Shown piece after piece: positions 34,200-43,278 of a stretch of 64,000 bases of DNA. The position numbers and the translations under genes are program-made. This stretch comes from a bacterium (GTDB lineage: Bacteria; Bacillota; Bacilli; Lactobacillales; Streptococcaceae): NCBI GenBank assembly GCA_905221085.1, contig CAJNBT010000002.1:124001-188000 (forward strand). The letters run 5' to 3'. The notes beneath the pieces were generated by a model, which made no database searches, was not told the origin of the DNA, and was given only the letters and a program-made list of their open reading frames with translations. Positions within the stretch are counted from its first letter, which is position 1; every line of letters starts with the position of its first letter.

Positions 34200-34638
34200 A
34201 ATTGCCCTTGTATCCCTATTAACCGCCCTCTCTGTGGTTCTAGGTTATTTCTTAAAAATTCCAACACCGACAGGCATTCTAACTCTTTTAGATGCTGGTG
34301 TCTTCTTTGCGGCCTTCTACTTTGGTAGTCGTGAAGGGGCTGTAGTAGGAGGACTAGCAGGTTTCTTGATTGACCTCTTATCAGGCTATCCTCAGTGGAT
34401 GTTCTTTAGCTTGGTTAACCATGGCTTGCAGGGATTTTTCGCAGGATTTAAAGGAAAAACTCAGTGGTTAGGCCTTATCTTAGCAACGATTGCCATGGTA
34501 GGGGGTTACGCCTTGGGTTCTACATTGATGAATGGCTGGGCAGCAGCCCTACCAGAAATCCTACCAAATTTCATGCAAAATATGGTAGGGATGATTGTAG
34601 GATTTATCCTTAGTCAAAGTATCAAGAAGATAAAGTAA
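34177..34638 (+). CDS. ECF transporter S component (vitamin precursor)
   Basis: A 153-residue membrane protein with about five or six helices, starting [20 protein letters not shown], the typical ECF S-component N-terminus with AxxxA packing on EcfT. GSREGAVVGGLAGFLIDLLS and SLVNHGLQGFFAGF match the family. It works with a shared EcfA1A2T module not in this window. Overlap with the ThiD/PdxK-like kinase points to pyridoxine or HMP as substrate (inference). Confidence 0.88.
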   Translation: MKQTKTTKIALVSLLTALSVVLGYFLKIPTPTGILTLLDAGVFFAAFYFGSREGAVVGGLAGFLIDLLSGYPQWMFFSLVNHGLQGFFAGFKGKTQWLGLILATIAMVGGYALGSTLMNGWAAALPEILPNFMQNMVGMIVGFILSQSIKKIK

Positions 34639-34640
34639 AA

Positions 34641-34667
34641 AGTTAGCTGTTCGAGCTAACTTTTTTT
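34641..34667. terminator. Bidirectional terminator between the ECF gene and pepQ
   Basis: AGTTAGCT and AGCTAACT pair around GTTCG with A-rich and T-rich flanks on either side. Confidence 0.85.
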
Positions 34668-34675
34668 GTATAATA

Positions 34676-35758
34676 TTAATCAAAATAAAGCAAGTCTTTG
34701 CTGGTGTTTGTAAAGAGGTCAAAGCCATCCTTGGTAACAACACCGCAGTCTTCGATACGGACACCGACTTTACCAGGGATATAGATACCTGGTTCAACAG
34801 AGAAGCACATGCCTTCTTCGATGACCATGTCGTTTCCTTCCATGATAGATGGGAATTCGTGGACATCCATACCGATACCGTGACCGAGACGGTGGTTAAA
34901 GTACTCACCGTAACCAGCTTTTTCGATGACTTCACGGGCAGCGCGGTCCACCTCATGGGCAGTCACACCTGGCTTGATAAAGTCAAGAGCAGCTTGTTGG
35001 GCTTCAAGAGTCAAGTTGTAAATGTCTTTCTTGAATTGGTCAGGTTTGCCGACAGCAACCGTACGAGTCATATCAGATGCATAGCCGTTGACTAGAACAC
35101 CGAGGTCAAAGAGGAGAAGGGCGTCATTTTCAACCTTGTTAGCTGCTGGAATACCGTGTGGATTTGCAGCATTATCACCAGTCAAGACCATGGTATCAAA
35201 GCTCATTTCATAGCCTTCACGTTTCATGGCAAAGTCAATTTGGGCGATGATATCTGTCTCAGTCTTATCAAGAGAAATATTGTCAAAACCAACATTGACA
35301 GCCTTGTCCGCATAGAGACCTGCAACCATCATTTTTTGCACTTCGTCAGCTGATTTGATGAGGCGCATACGTTGGATACGAGGAGTGAGGTTTTCAAACT
35401 CAGCAGTTTCAAAGACTGTTTTCAAGCCATGGTATTTGGTCAAAATGAGATTGTCAAACTCAACAGCGACACGTTTGAAGTCAAGCTGTGGAAGAGCATG
35501 TTTCATTTTTTGCCATGGGTTTTCAGAGTCTACATAACCAACTACTGGGAAAGAGACAGTGCTGCTTGCACGCTCAACCTCAAGGGCTGGGACAAAGAGG
35601 AGGGGTTCCTGATCTGCTAGAACAAAAAGGAACATTTGGCGTTCATGGGGATCACTGTAAAAGCCAGTGAGGTAATTGATTGTGACGGGGTCAGATACGA
35701 CAGCGACATCTAGTTTTTCTGATTCAAGATATGTTACGATTTGTTGTAATTTAGACAT
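34676..35758 (-). CDS. pepQ: Xaa-Pro dipeptidase/aminopeptidase (M24 family)
   Basis: A 360-residue cytoplasmic metallopeptidase that cleaves X-Pro peptides. The N-terminal creatinase-like domain spans residues 1-125. The pita-bread domain holds the metal ligands: LLFDLGVLVNGYASDMTRT (two Asp), HRLGHGIGMDVHEFPS (His), and CFSVEPGIYIPGKVGVRIEDCGV (two Glu). RBS GAAGGTAG on the minus strand precedes ATG. It stands alone with a shared terminator. Confidence 0.92.
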   Translation of the reverse strand: MSKLQQIVTYLESEKLDVAVVSDPVTINYLTGFYSDPHERQMFLFVLADQEPLLFVPALEVERASSTVSFPVVGYVDSENPWQKMKHALPQLDFKRVAVEFDNLILTKYHGLKTVFETAEFENLTPRIQRMRLIKSADEVQKMMVAGLYADKAVNVGFDNISLDKTETDIIAQIDFAMKREGYEMSFDTMVLTGDNAANPHGIPAANKVENDALLLFDLGVLVNGYASDMTRTVAVGKPDQFKKDIYNLTLEAQQAALDFIKPGVTAHEVDRAAREVIEKAGYGEYFNHRLGHGIGMDVHEFPSIMEGNDMVIEEGMCFSVEPGIYIPGKVGVRIEDCGVVTKDGFDLFTNTSKDLLYFD

Positions 35759-35884
35759 ATGCTACCTTCTTTCTACCCCTCTATTTTGGCAAAAAAAGAG
35801 AGAAAATGCAAGGGAGAAGGGTAAAAGAACAGGTAAAAAGAACTCCGATAAGATAGGGAGTTCTTTGATATCATTTTCCTTTGT

Positions 35885-36667
35885 TTAAGAAAAGTCAGCC
35901 TTGCTTTTGACGTCACTGTACTCTTCAGCGACTTCTTGGCTGAGGATGTCCTCGTAGGCAGGGAGTTGGATGTCCTGACCGTATTTCTTCTTGAGGGCAG
36001 TAGTGACCAGGCGATAGGCCAGATTGGCATTACGAGAGAGGATAGGTCCGTGGAAGTAGGAACCAAAGACATTCTTATAATGAACCCCTTCGCCAACCTT
36101 TTCTTCGTTATTTCCATTTCCATAGACAACCTGTCCCAGCGGTTTTTGGTCATCAGAAAGGAAGGTACGGCCCTGATGATTTTCAAAACCATAGTAGGTT
36201 TCATCGAAATCTTCATTGTGAATCTTGATGTCACCGATAAAGCGATTATTGGTCTGGTTGAGGGTGTAGTGCCCCATAACCCCTAGCCCTTCGATACGTT
36301 TACCTGAAGCTTCAACATAATATTGACCCAACAGTTGGAAACCACCGCAGATAGCCAGAACCACACCGTCGTTTTGGATGTAGTTGTCAATGCTCTCTTT
36401 TTTAGCAGGTAGGTCGTCTGCAATGATACTTTGTTCAAAGTCTTGACCACCGCCGAAAAAGGCGATATCATAGTGGTTTTCATCAAAGTCATCATGGAGA
36501 GAAACGATGTCAACGATCACATGGGCTCCCAGCTTTTCAGCCACATACTTGAGCATGAGGATGTTTCCATTGTCACCATAAGTATTCATGAGGTTTCCAT
36601 AGAGGTGGGCAATGTTGAGCTGATAAGGGTAATTGCCAGTTTTTGAGGAAAGTGAAGTATAAACCAT
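35885..36667 (-). CDS. gatD: Lipid II isoglutaminyl synthase, glutaminase subunit GatD
   Basis: A 260-residue class I glutamine amidotransferase of the CobB/CobQ type. The nucleophile Cys is in [24 protein letters not shown] holds a conserved His region and [11 protein letters not shown] the C-terminal catalytic His. It releases ammonia for MurT to convert the stem-peptide D-Glu of lipid II to D-isoglutamine. Its start codon overlaps the murT stop (TAATG), so both subunits are made together. Amidation is needed for cross-linking by pneumococcal penicillin-binding proteins. Confidence 0.95.
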   Translation of the reverse strand: MVYTSLSSKTGNYPYQLNIAHLYGNLMNTYGDNGNILMLKYVAEKLGAHVIVDIVSLHDDFDENHYDIAFFGGGQDFEQSIIADDLPAKKESIDNYIQNDGVVLAICGGFQLLGQYYVEASGKRIEGLGVMGHYTLNQTNNRFIGDIKIHNEDFDETYYGFENHQGRTFLSDDQKPLGQVVYGNGNNEEKVGEGVHYKNVFGSYFHGPILSRNANLAYRLVTTALKKKYGQDIQLPAYEDILSQEVAEEYSDVKSKADFS

Positions 36668-38010
36668 TAGTTCATCTCCTTTCTAACAATCTGACGACTA
36701 GCCAGCAGTTCACGGAATTCAAGCATGGCAGTATAGGTAGCCAGGATATAGGCATGCTTGCAATCTTGATTCTCAATGGTCTTGAGAACTTGTTCCAGAT
36801 TGCTTGTTTCAGTGATTTTCTCAGCTGGATAGCCAGTCACTCGAAGGCGACGTGCAATTTCAGAATGACGAACACCGCCAGCGTTAATTTCTGGAATATC
36901 CATCTCAGTGATTTGTTCAAAATCAGCATCCCAGATCCAGCTAGTGTCAATTCCGTCTGCATAGTTGGCATTAAGGAGGACAGATAGGCTAAATGGATAA
37001 GGAGCTAGTTTGATCATTTCGATAGCTTGCGTTGCACCGACTGGATTTTTAATCAAAACAAGGGTGCATTCTTTATCGCCTATATGGAAGGTTTCCTGAC
37101 GACCAAAGACAGCACGGCTCTTGTCAAATCCTTGCTTGATGAGTTGGGAATCAGCACCGAGGAAACGGGCGATGGCAACCGCAGCAAGGGCATTGTAGAT
37201 ATTGTAGAGCCCGCCGATTTGGATACCGTATTCTTGGCCGTCTATGACAAAGCGAGAGCGATTGTTGGTCAACTCAACCAGTTCTGTCAAGCGATAGTCT
37301 AGATCAGGACGTTTACATCCACAACCTTCACAGATATAGGCACCCAAGTTTGCATAAGTATTGTGCTCATATTTGAGGATGCTTTGACAGTCAGGACAGA
37401 GAATCCCTTCGGTATTGTAGTGAGCCAGTTTGGCTGGCCCTTTTTCTAAGTCAAAACCAAAATACTGTACAGGATTTGGAATTGCTGGCTTGTAGAAAAG
37501 CGGACTGTCACCATTGAGGAGAACAGTAGCTGTAGGCACCTTACGAATGGCATCCAAAATCATCTTATAAGTTGTGTAAATCTCACCATAGCGGTCCATC
37601 TGGTCACGGAAGATATTCGTGATAACAAATAAGCTTGGTTGAATATAGTCACAGATACGAGATAGGCTGGCTTCGTCGATTTCTAGGACGGCAATATTTT
37701 TCCCAGTTTTAGAAGATTTGGCTGTTAGGAAGGTTGTTGCAATCCCTGTAATCATGTTGGCACCGCTTGGGTTGGTCAGAACTTGACCATAAACTTCTTT
37801 TAAAATGCCGACAGTGAGGGCAGTTGTCAGGGTTTTTCCATTGGTTCCAGTGACCACGACAATCTCGTAGTTTTTAGCTAGGTTTTGTAAAATATCTTTA
37901 TCGAATTGAAGGGCAAGTTTTCCTGGGAGCGTACTTCCACGGCCAAGATGGCTCAAGATGAAGTGAGAAGAACGCCCAGCAAGAAGGCCCAAAGTAGTTT
38001 TTAATTTCAT
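36667..38010 (-). CDS. murT: Lipid II isoglutaminyl synthase, Mur ligase-like subunit MurT
   Basis: A 447-residue Mur-ligase relative. ATP-binding [10 protein letters not shown] (about residues 56-65), central domain with [13 protein letters not shown], a zinc-ribbon insert with CPDCQSIL and CEGCGCKRP, and a C-terminal DUF1727 domain. It activates the D-Glu carboxylate of lipid II and receives ammonia from GatD. The operon is murT-gatD on the minus strand. Confidence 0.95.
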   Translation of the reverse strand: MKLKTTLGLLAGRSSHFILSHLGRGSTLPGKLALQFDKDILQNLAKNYEIVVVTGTNGKTLTTALTVGILKEVYGQVLTNPSGANMITGIATTFLTAKSSKTGKNIAVLEIDEASLSRICDYIQPSLFVITNIFRDQMDRYGEIYTTYKMILDAIRKVPTATVLLNGDSPLFYKPAIPNPVQYFGFDLEKGPAKLAHYNTEGILCPDCQSILKYEHNTYANLGAYICEGCGCKRPDLDYRLTELVELTNNRSRFVIDGQEYGIQIGGLYNIYNALAAVAIARFLGADSQLIKQGFDKSRAVFGRQETFHIGDKECTLVLIKNPVGATQAIEMIKLAPYPFSLSVLLNANYADGIDTSWIWDADFEQITEMDIPEINAGGVRHSEIARRLRVTGYPAEKITETSNLEQVLKTIENQDCKHAYILATYTAMLEFRELLASRQIVRKEMN

Positions 38011-38061
38011 GTTTCTATTATATCATAAAAGAGGGAAAAGACAGATTTGAGGTTCCGCAGA

Positions 38062-38087
38062 AGTAAAAACAGCCCTCAGAGGGCTGT
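38062..38087 (-). terminator. Terminator after the flavoprotein disulfide reductase gene
   Basis: ACAGCCCT and AGGGCTGT form a tight stem; on the minus strand it is followed by TTTTTACTT. Confidence 0.8.
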
Positions 38088-38108
38088 TCAATACGATTGA
38101 ATCTTAAC

Positions 38109-39425
38109 TTAAATCGCAAATAAGTCATTCAAGTTCTCAGCCAAGGTTGGGTGAGTGAAGATTTGTTTTGTGAAGTAAGTGTAAGGAATCTTGTTGTCCA
38201 TAGCAACAGTGATGATGTTGATGATTTCTTGAGAACCTTCTGAGAAGATACTTGCTCCAAGAATTTCTTTTGTTTCAGTATTGACAACCGCTTTGAAAGC
38301 TCCGCGAAGGTCTCCATTTACGTGACCACGAGGCATTGCTGCAACAGGAATTTCCTTAACGGCGTATGGAAGTTTCAAATCAGCTGCTTGGCTTTCAGTC
38401 AAACCGACTTGTGAAAGTGCAGGTGTGATGAACATAGTATTTGGTACATTGAGACGGTCTTCAAGTGTGTAGCTGCCATCTCCAGCAAGGTAGCTGTAAA
38501 CAACACGGAAGTCATCAAGTGAAATGTAAGTAAATTGAAGGCCACCGTTGACATCTCCAACTGCAAAGACACCAGGAACGTTTGTTTGACAATGTTTGTC
38601 TACTTTAATAGCACCACGTTCAGTTAGTTCAATATCTGTATTTTCAAGTTGAAGTGGTTCTACATTTGGTTTGCGTCCAGTTGAGTAGAGAAGGGCGTCG
38701 AAACGGTACGTTTCGTTTTCAGTTACGAGGAGCACTTGGTCACCATCGTTTTTGATTTCAGTAGTGCGGATATTTTGAAGTAATTCAATACCGTCTTCTT
38801 CCATATATTGCTTAGCAAGAGCTGCGATGGAAGGTTCTGCACGAGGTAGGAAAGTATCCAAGGCATCTAGAACTGTAACTTTGCTTCCAAGTTTATTGTA
38901 AAGACCAGCAAATTCAAGACCGATATTTCCGCCACCAAGGACACCAAGTTTTTCAGGCAATTTGTCCAAGTTTTGGATACCTGTTGAGTCAAAGACATTT
39001 TTGCTTGTAGCAAGTCCTGGAATTGGCAAGACGTTTGAAACAGCACCAGTGTTGATGACGATAGTTTCAGCAGTCAATTCTTGTTTTTCATCACCAGCTT
39101 GGATTTCGATGACTTTATTTGAAAGGAAGTGAGCTTCCGCATCAAAGATATCCACGCCTGTACCAGCAACAGTCGCATAGTTTTTACCGTTGAGGCGACC
39201 AGTGATCGTGTTTTTGGTAGCAATCACTTCTTCAAAAGACAAGTCTTTCTCAGCAGCAACTAGCAAAGTTTTAGTTGGAATACAACCGATGTTGATACAA
39301 GTTCCACCGTACATAGCTTTACTACGTTCAACGAGGGCAACTTTTTTGCCAGCTGAAGCCAATTTACCTGCTAGTGTTTTACCAGCTTTACCAAATCCGA
39401 TAACGATTAAATCATAAGTTAACAT
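38109..39425 (-). CDS. Pyridine nucleotide-disulfide oxidoreductase, RclA/Har-like
   Basis: A 438-residue flavoenzyme. FAD motif VIGFGKAGKTLA (residues 8-19), redox-active cysteines Cys43 and Cys48 in GGTCINIGCIPTKT, NAD(P) motif LGGGNIGLEFA, FAD motif VFAVGDVNGG and the C-terminal dimerisation His in FTHPTLAEN. It matches the pneumococcal protein reported as hypothiocyanous acid reductase (SPD_1415/SP_1588, from memory), which detoxifies the HOSCN produced by lactoperoxidase. It is alone on the minus strand. Confidence 0.88.
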   Translation of the reverse strand: MLTYDLIVIGFGKAGKTLAGKLASAGKKVALVERSKAMYGGTCINIGCIPTKTLLVAAEKDLSFEEVIATKNTITGRLNGKNYATVAGTGVDIFDAEAHFLSNKVIEIQAGDEKQELTAETIVINTGAVSNVLPIPGLATSKNVFDSTGIQNLDKLPEKLGVLGGGNIGLEFAGLYNKLGSKVTVLDALDTFLPRAEPSIAALAKQYMEEDGIELLQNIRTTEIKNDGDQVLLVTENETYRFDALLYSTGRKPNVEPLQLENTDIELTERGAIKVDKHCQTNVPGVFAVGDVNGGLQFTYISLDDFRVVYSYLAGDGSYTLEDRLNVPNTMFITPALSQVGLTESQAADLKLPYAVKEIPVAAMPRGHVNGDLRGAFKAVVNTETKEILGASIFSEGSQEIINIITVAMDNKIPYTYFTKQIFTHPTLAENLNDLFAI

Positions 39426-39604
39426 TTAGAGTTCCTCCTATTCGAATTTCATTCTAGCACAAGAAAAAAACTTTTGCACAATTCTGCTACGCTTTAAAAA
39501 AGTTAATGAAATTGTTGAAATTTTAGCCTTATTTTCTCAGAAAATCGTTTACATGACATTATCGAAGGATTAGGCTATCTTTTGCTCTAGTCTTGTGTTA
39601 TACT

Positions 39605-39753
39605 AGATAGGTTGCAAAGAAAACAGTACTTTTCTTTTGTGGAAAAGAAGCAACACGATTTTGTATCCAGTATATGAAAATACGTCATAAAAAGAAAAGT
39701 ATAAACTAAGCCCTATAGGGTGGCTTCGCACCACCTTTAGAAAGAAGAAAAAC
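39605..39753 (+). promoter_or_regulatory. Long structured leader of the RNA helicase gene
   Basis: TATACT at 39599-39604 is the best -10, which gives a leader of about 140 bases. It contains TTTCTTTT/AAAAGAA pairing near 39632-39650 and a GGTG-GCTTCG-CACC hairpin at about 39720-39735 close to the GTG start. Long structured leaders are common on DEAD-box helicase genes that adjust to cold. Confidence 0.45.
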
Positions 39754-41331
39754 GTGAAATTTAATGAATTAAACTTGTCTGCTGATTTGCTAGCAGAGAT
39801 TGAAAAAGCTGGTTTTGTAGAAGCCAGTCCGATCCAAGAACAAACCATTCCCTTGGCCCTTGAAGGCAAGGACGTTATCGGTCAAGCTCAGACTGGTACA
39901 GGAAAAACTGCAGCCTTTGGTTTGCCAACCCTTGAAAAAATCCGTACAGAAGAAGCGACCATCCAAGCCTTAGTCATCGCTCCAACTCGTGAACTAGCTG
40001 TCCAAAGTCAAGAAGAACTCTTCCGCTTTGGTCGTAGTAAGGGAGTCAAAGTCCGTTCAGTATATGGCGGATCAAGCATTGAAAAACAAATTAAGGCTCT
40101 TAAATCTGGTGCCCATATCGTGGTGGGAACACCTGGTCGTCTCTTGGACTTGATTAAACGCAAGGCCTTGAAATTACAAGACATTGAAACACTTATCCTT
40201 GACGAAGCGGATGAAATGCTCAACATGGGATTCCTTGAAGACATCGAAGCGATCATCTCCCGCGTCCCTGAAAGCCGTCAAACCTTACTTTTCTCAGCAA
40301 CTATGCCAGATGCCATCAAACGTATCGGTGTTCAGTTTATGAAAGAGCCTGAGCATGTCAAGATTGCTGCTAAGGAATTGACCACAGAATTGGTTGACCA
40401 GTACTATATCCGTGTTAAGGAGCAAGAAAAATTTGATACCATGACTCGTCTTATGGATGTGGAACAACCAGAACTTGCTATTGTATTTGGTCGTACCAAA
40501 CGCCGTGTAGATGAATTGACTCGTGGACTGAAAATCCGTGGCTTCCGTGCAGAAGGAATTCATGGAGACCTAGACCAAAACAAACGTCTTCGTGTCCTTC
40601 GTGACTTCAAAAATGGCAACCTTGATGTTTTGGTTGCGACAGACGTTGCAGCGCGTGGATTGGATATTTCAGGTGTGACCCATGTCTATAACTACGATAT
40701 TCCACAAGATCCTGAAAGTTATGTTCACCGTATCGGTCGGACAGGTCGTGCTGGTAAGTCAGGTCAGTCTATTACCTTCGTTTCACCTAATGAAATGGGT
40801 TACCTCCAAATCATCGAGAACTTGACAAAGAAACGCATGAAAGGTCTCAAACCTGCAAGTGCAGAAGAAGCCTTCCAAGCTAAAAAGCAAGTAGCTCTTA
40901 AGAAAATCGAACGTGATTTTGCTAATGAGGAGATTCGTAGCAACTTTGAGAAGTTTGGCAAGGATGCTCGTCAATTGGCCTCAGAATTTAGTCCTGAAGA
41001 ATTGGCCATGTATATTCTCAGCTTAACAGTTCAGGATCCAGATAGTCTTCCTGAAGTGGAGATTGCGCGTGAAAAACCACTGCCATTTAAACCATCAGGT
41101 AATGGCTTCGGTGGTAAAGGTAAGGGAGGTCGTGGAGGCCGTCGTGGGGACGATCGTCGAGACCGTGATCGCCGTGGCAATGGTCGTCGTGATGATTTCA
41201 AAAAAGGAAGTCGTGGCAATGATCGTTTTGATAAAGACAGACGTTACCGTAATAAAGACAATAAAAAACCACGCAATACTTCAAGCGAAAAGCAAACAGG
41301 CTTTGTTATTCGTAACAAGGGCGACAAATAA
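39754..41331 (+). CDS. cshA: DEAD-box RNA helicase CshA
   Basis: A 525-residue helicase starting at GTG. Motifs in order: Q motif, Walker A AQTGTGKT, PTRELAVQ, TPGRLLDL, DEADEMLNMGF, SATMPDAI, then ARGLDISGVTHVYNYD and HRIGRTGRAG. The C-terminal 80 residues are Gly/Arg/Asp-rich (GGKGKGGRGGRRGDDRRDRD), an RNA-binding tail. CshA unwinds RNA in ribosome biogenesis and mRNA decay. It is followed by a terminator and has its own long leader. Confidence 0.95.
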   Translation: MKFNELNLSADLLAEIEKAGFVEASPIQEQTIPLALEGKDVIGQAQTGTGKTAAFGLPTLEKIRTEEATIQALVIAPTRELAVQSQEELFRFGRSKGVKVRSVYGGSSIEKQIKALKSGAHIVVGTPGRLLDLIKRKALKLQDIETLILDEADEMLNMGFLEDIEAIISRVPESRQTLLFSATMPDAIKRIGVQFMKEPEHVKIAAKELTTELVDQYYIRVKEQEKFDTMTRLMDVEQPELAIVFGRTKRRVDELTRGLKIRGFRAEGIHGDLDQNKRLRVLRDFKNGNLDVLVATDVAARGLDISGVTHVYNYDIPQDPESYVHRIGRTGRAGKSGQSITFVSPNEMGYLQIIENLTKKRMKGLKPASAEEAFQAKKQVALKKIERDFANEEIRSNFEKFGKDARQLASEFSPEELAMYILSLTVQDPDSLPEVEIAREKPLPFKPSGNGFGGKGKGGRGGRRGDDRRDRDRRGNGRRDDFKKGSRGNDRFDKDRRYRNKDNKKPRNTSSEKQTGFVIRNKGDK

Positions 41332-41335
41332 GAAA

Positions 41336-41363
41336 AAGCGGTTCAAAATGAATCGCTTTTTTA
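41336..41363 (+). terminator. cshA terminator
   Basis: AAGCGGTTCA pairs with TGAATCGCTT, then TTTT. Confidence 0.85.
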
Positions 41364-41538
41364 TATAAGGAGACCAAGGGTGAAAGAAGATGGTGATAGC
41401 AAAGGATAGGTGAAATGGAAAGGTATTATCCACTCATCTTCTTATGATAATATAATATCAAAAATAAATTAGTTTGTCAATGATAAAAATCTATTTTTCT
41501 AAAATATTTCAGCTAGTCTAAATTGCAATTAAATAAGC

Positions 41539-41583
41539 AATTTTCAGATAATAATTGAAAATTCAAGCTTTTTATGTTATAAT
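41539..41583 (+). promoter_or_regulatory. codY promoter with CodY box
   Basis: TTGAAA (41555-41560), 17-base spacer, TATAAT (41578-41583). Directly upstream is AATTTTCAGATAATA (41539-41553), matching 13 of 15 positions of the CodY consensus, which indicates negative autoregulation. Confidence 0.8.
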
Positions 41584-41609
41584 GATAGCGATTAAATTCG
41601 AGGTGAAAA

Positions 41610-42398
41610 ATGGCACATTTATTAGAAAAAACAAGAAAAATTACTTCTATCCTGAAGCGCTCGGAGGAGCAGTTGCAGGAAGAGCTTCCCTACAATGCGA
41701 TTACCCGTCAACTGGCAGATATTATTGATTGTAATGCTTGTATTGTCAATAGCAAGGGACGTCTCCTTGGTTATTTCATGCGTTACAAAACCAATACAGA
41801 TCGTGTAGAGCAGTTCTTCCAAACTAAGATTTTCCCAGATGACTACATTCAAGGTGCGAACATGATCTACGATACAGAAGCCAATCTGACAGTTGATCAT
41901 GATTTAAGTATTTTCCCTGTGGAAAGTCGTGCCGACTTTCCAGATGGTTTGACGACCATTGCACCGATTCATGTATCAGGGATTCGCCTTGGCTCTTTGA
42001 TTATTTGGCGCAATGATAAAAAATTCGAAGATGAGGACTTGATCCTTGTTGAGATTGCCAGTACCGTTGTTGGGATTCAGCTTCTTAACTTCCAACGAGA
42101 AGAAGATGAGAAAAATATCCGTCGCCGTACTGCCGTCACCATGGCAGTCAACACTCTTTCTTATTCAGAACTCCGTGCTGTTTCAGCGATTTTAGGGGAA
42201 TTAAATGGAAATGAAGGGCAGTTGACTGCATCTGTGATTGCAGACCGTATCGGTATTACCCGTTCTGTGATTGTCAATGCTCTTCGTAAACTTGAGTCTG
42301 CGGGAATTATTGAAAGTCGCTCACTTGGAATGAAGGGAACCTACCTTAAGGTCTTGATTTCAGATATTTTTGAAGAAGTGAAGAAAAGAGATTACTAA
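41610..42398 (+). CDS. codY: GTP-sensing pleiotropic repressor CodY
   Basis: A 262-residue global regulator of nutrient-limited genes. N-terminal GAF domain (residues about 1-155) binds branched-chain amino acids; the C-terminal winged helix includes [20 protein letters not shown] and [20 protein letters not shown]. It has a CodY-box-containing promoter. Its stop overlaps the pncA start (TAATG), so the two are coexpressed. CodY is reported as essential in pneumococcus, linked to iron uptake control. Confidence 0.97.
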   Translation: MAHLLEKTRKITSILKRSEEQLQEELPYNAITRQLADIIDCNACIVNSKGRLLGYFMRYKTNTDRVEQFFQTKIFPDDYIQGANMIYDTEANLTVDHDLSIFPVESRADFPDGLTTIAPIHVSGIRLGSLIIWRNDKKFEDEDLILVEIASTVVGIQLLNFQREEDEKNIRRRTAVTMAVNTLSYSELRAVSAILGELNGNEGQLTASVIADRIGITRSVIVNALRKLESAGIIESRSLGMKGTYLKVLISDIFEEVKKRDY

Positions 42399-42973
42399 TG
42401 ACTAAAGCTTTGATTTCGATTGATTATACAGAAGATTTTGTTGCCGACAGTGGTAAATTGACAGCAGGTGCTCCAGCTCAAGCTATTTCGGAAGCCATTA
42501 GTAAGGTGACTCGATTAGCTTTTGAACGCGGAGATTACATCTTCTTTACCATCGATGCTCATGAAGAAAACGATTGTTTCCATCCAGAAAGCAAGCTATT
42601 TCCTCCTCACAATTTGATTGGGACTAGTGGACGCAATTTATATGGAGATTTGGGGACCTTTTATCAAGAGCATGGTTCAGACAGTCGTGTCTTTTGGATG
42701 GATAAACGCCATTACTCAGCTTTTTCAGGGACTGACCTAGATATTCGTTTGAGAGAGCGTCGAGTGTCTACAGTTATCTTAACAGGAGTTTTGACCGATA
42801 TCTGTGTCCTACATACAGCTATAGATGCCTATAATCTAGGATATGATATCGAGATTGTTCAACCAGCTGTTGCTTCTATCTGGCCTGAAAATCATCAATT
42901 TGCCCTAGAACACTTCAAAAATACACTTGGAGCTAAGTTAGTAGATGAGAAGCTAAATGAAATTTCAGAGTAA
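42398..42973 (+). CDS. pncA: Nicotinamidase (isochorismatase family)
   Basis: A 191-residue enzyme that converts nicotinamide to nicotinate in NAD salvage. The catalytic triad is Asp9 (ISIDYTEDF), Lys103 (WMDKRHYSAF) and Cys136 (GVLTDICVLHTA); metal ligands come from IDAHEENDCFHPE. The gene shares one base with codY. Nicotinamide salvage complements the PnuC transporter earlier in the window. Confidence 0.92.
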   Translation: MTKALISIDYTEDFVADSGKLTAGAPAQAISEAISKVTRLAFERGDYIFFTIDAHEENDCFHPESKLFPPHNLIGTSGRNLYGDLGTFYQEHGSDSRVFWMDKRHYSAFSGTDLDIRLRERRVSTVILTGVLTDICVLHTAIDAYNLGYDIEIVQPAVASIWPENHQFALEHFKNTLGAKLVDEKLNEISE

Positions 42974-43008
42974 TTTAGTTGATGAATGAAAAAAATTTGA
43001 AAAAAGTG

Positions 43009-43037
43009 TTGACAAGAGTCCTAAAAGTTGATATACT
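43009..43037 (+). promoter_or_regulatory. tRNA-Leu promoter
   Basis: TTGACA (43009-43014), 17-base spacer, TATACT (43032-43037); very close to consensus, 16 bases before the mature tRNA. Confidence 0.9.
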
Positions 43038-43052
43038 AGTAAAGTAATCGAC

Positions 43053-43138
43053 GCGGGGATGGCGGAATTGGCAGACGCGCAGGACTAAGGATCCTGTGAC
43101 CGCTTTAGGTCGTGAGGGTTCAAGTCCCTCTCTCCGCA
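43053..43138 (+). tRNA. tRNA-Leu (anticodon AAG)
   Basis: An 86-base cloverleaf without encoded CCA. The acceptor stem GCGGGGA pairs with TCTCCGC; the D arm contains TTGGCAGACGCG; the anticodon stem CAGGA/TCCTG encloses CTAAGGA with AAG at 34-36, reading CUU. A long variable arm (GTGACCGCTTTAGGTCGT) is typical of Leu, and GGTTCAAGTCC is the T loop. It lies at the junction between the codY and vex regions. Confidence 0.95.
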
Positions 43139-43145
43139 TAGGATA

Positions 43146-43172
43146 AGAGTTAGCTTAGGCTAGCTCTTTTGT
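43146..43172 (+). terminator. tRNA-Leu terminator
   Basis: GAGTTAGC and GCTAGCTC pair around TTAG, then TTTTGTTTT. Confidence 0.8.
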
Positions 43173-43278
43173 TTTCATCTAATTCAAGTAGAGCAAAAAA
43201 ATTTTTGCTCTTTTTTTGCATTTCATAAACATTTCATATTTGGATTTTATAATAGTCTTACAAATATGGAGGTGACAA

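Noticed and set aside
39754-39768. ATG at 39764 as the cshA start
   Set aside because: That ATG is in a different frame; the helicase frame begins at GTG 39754.
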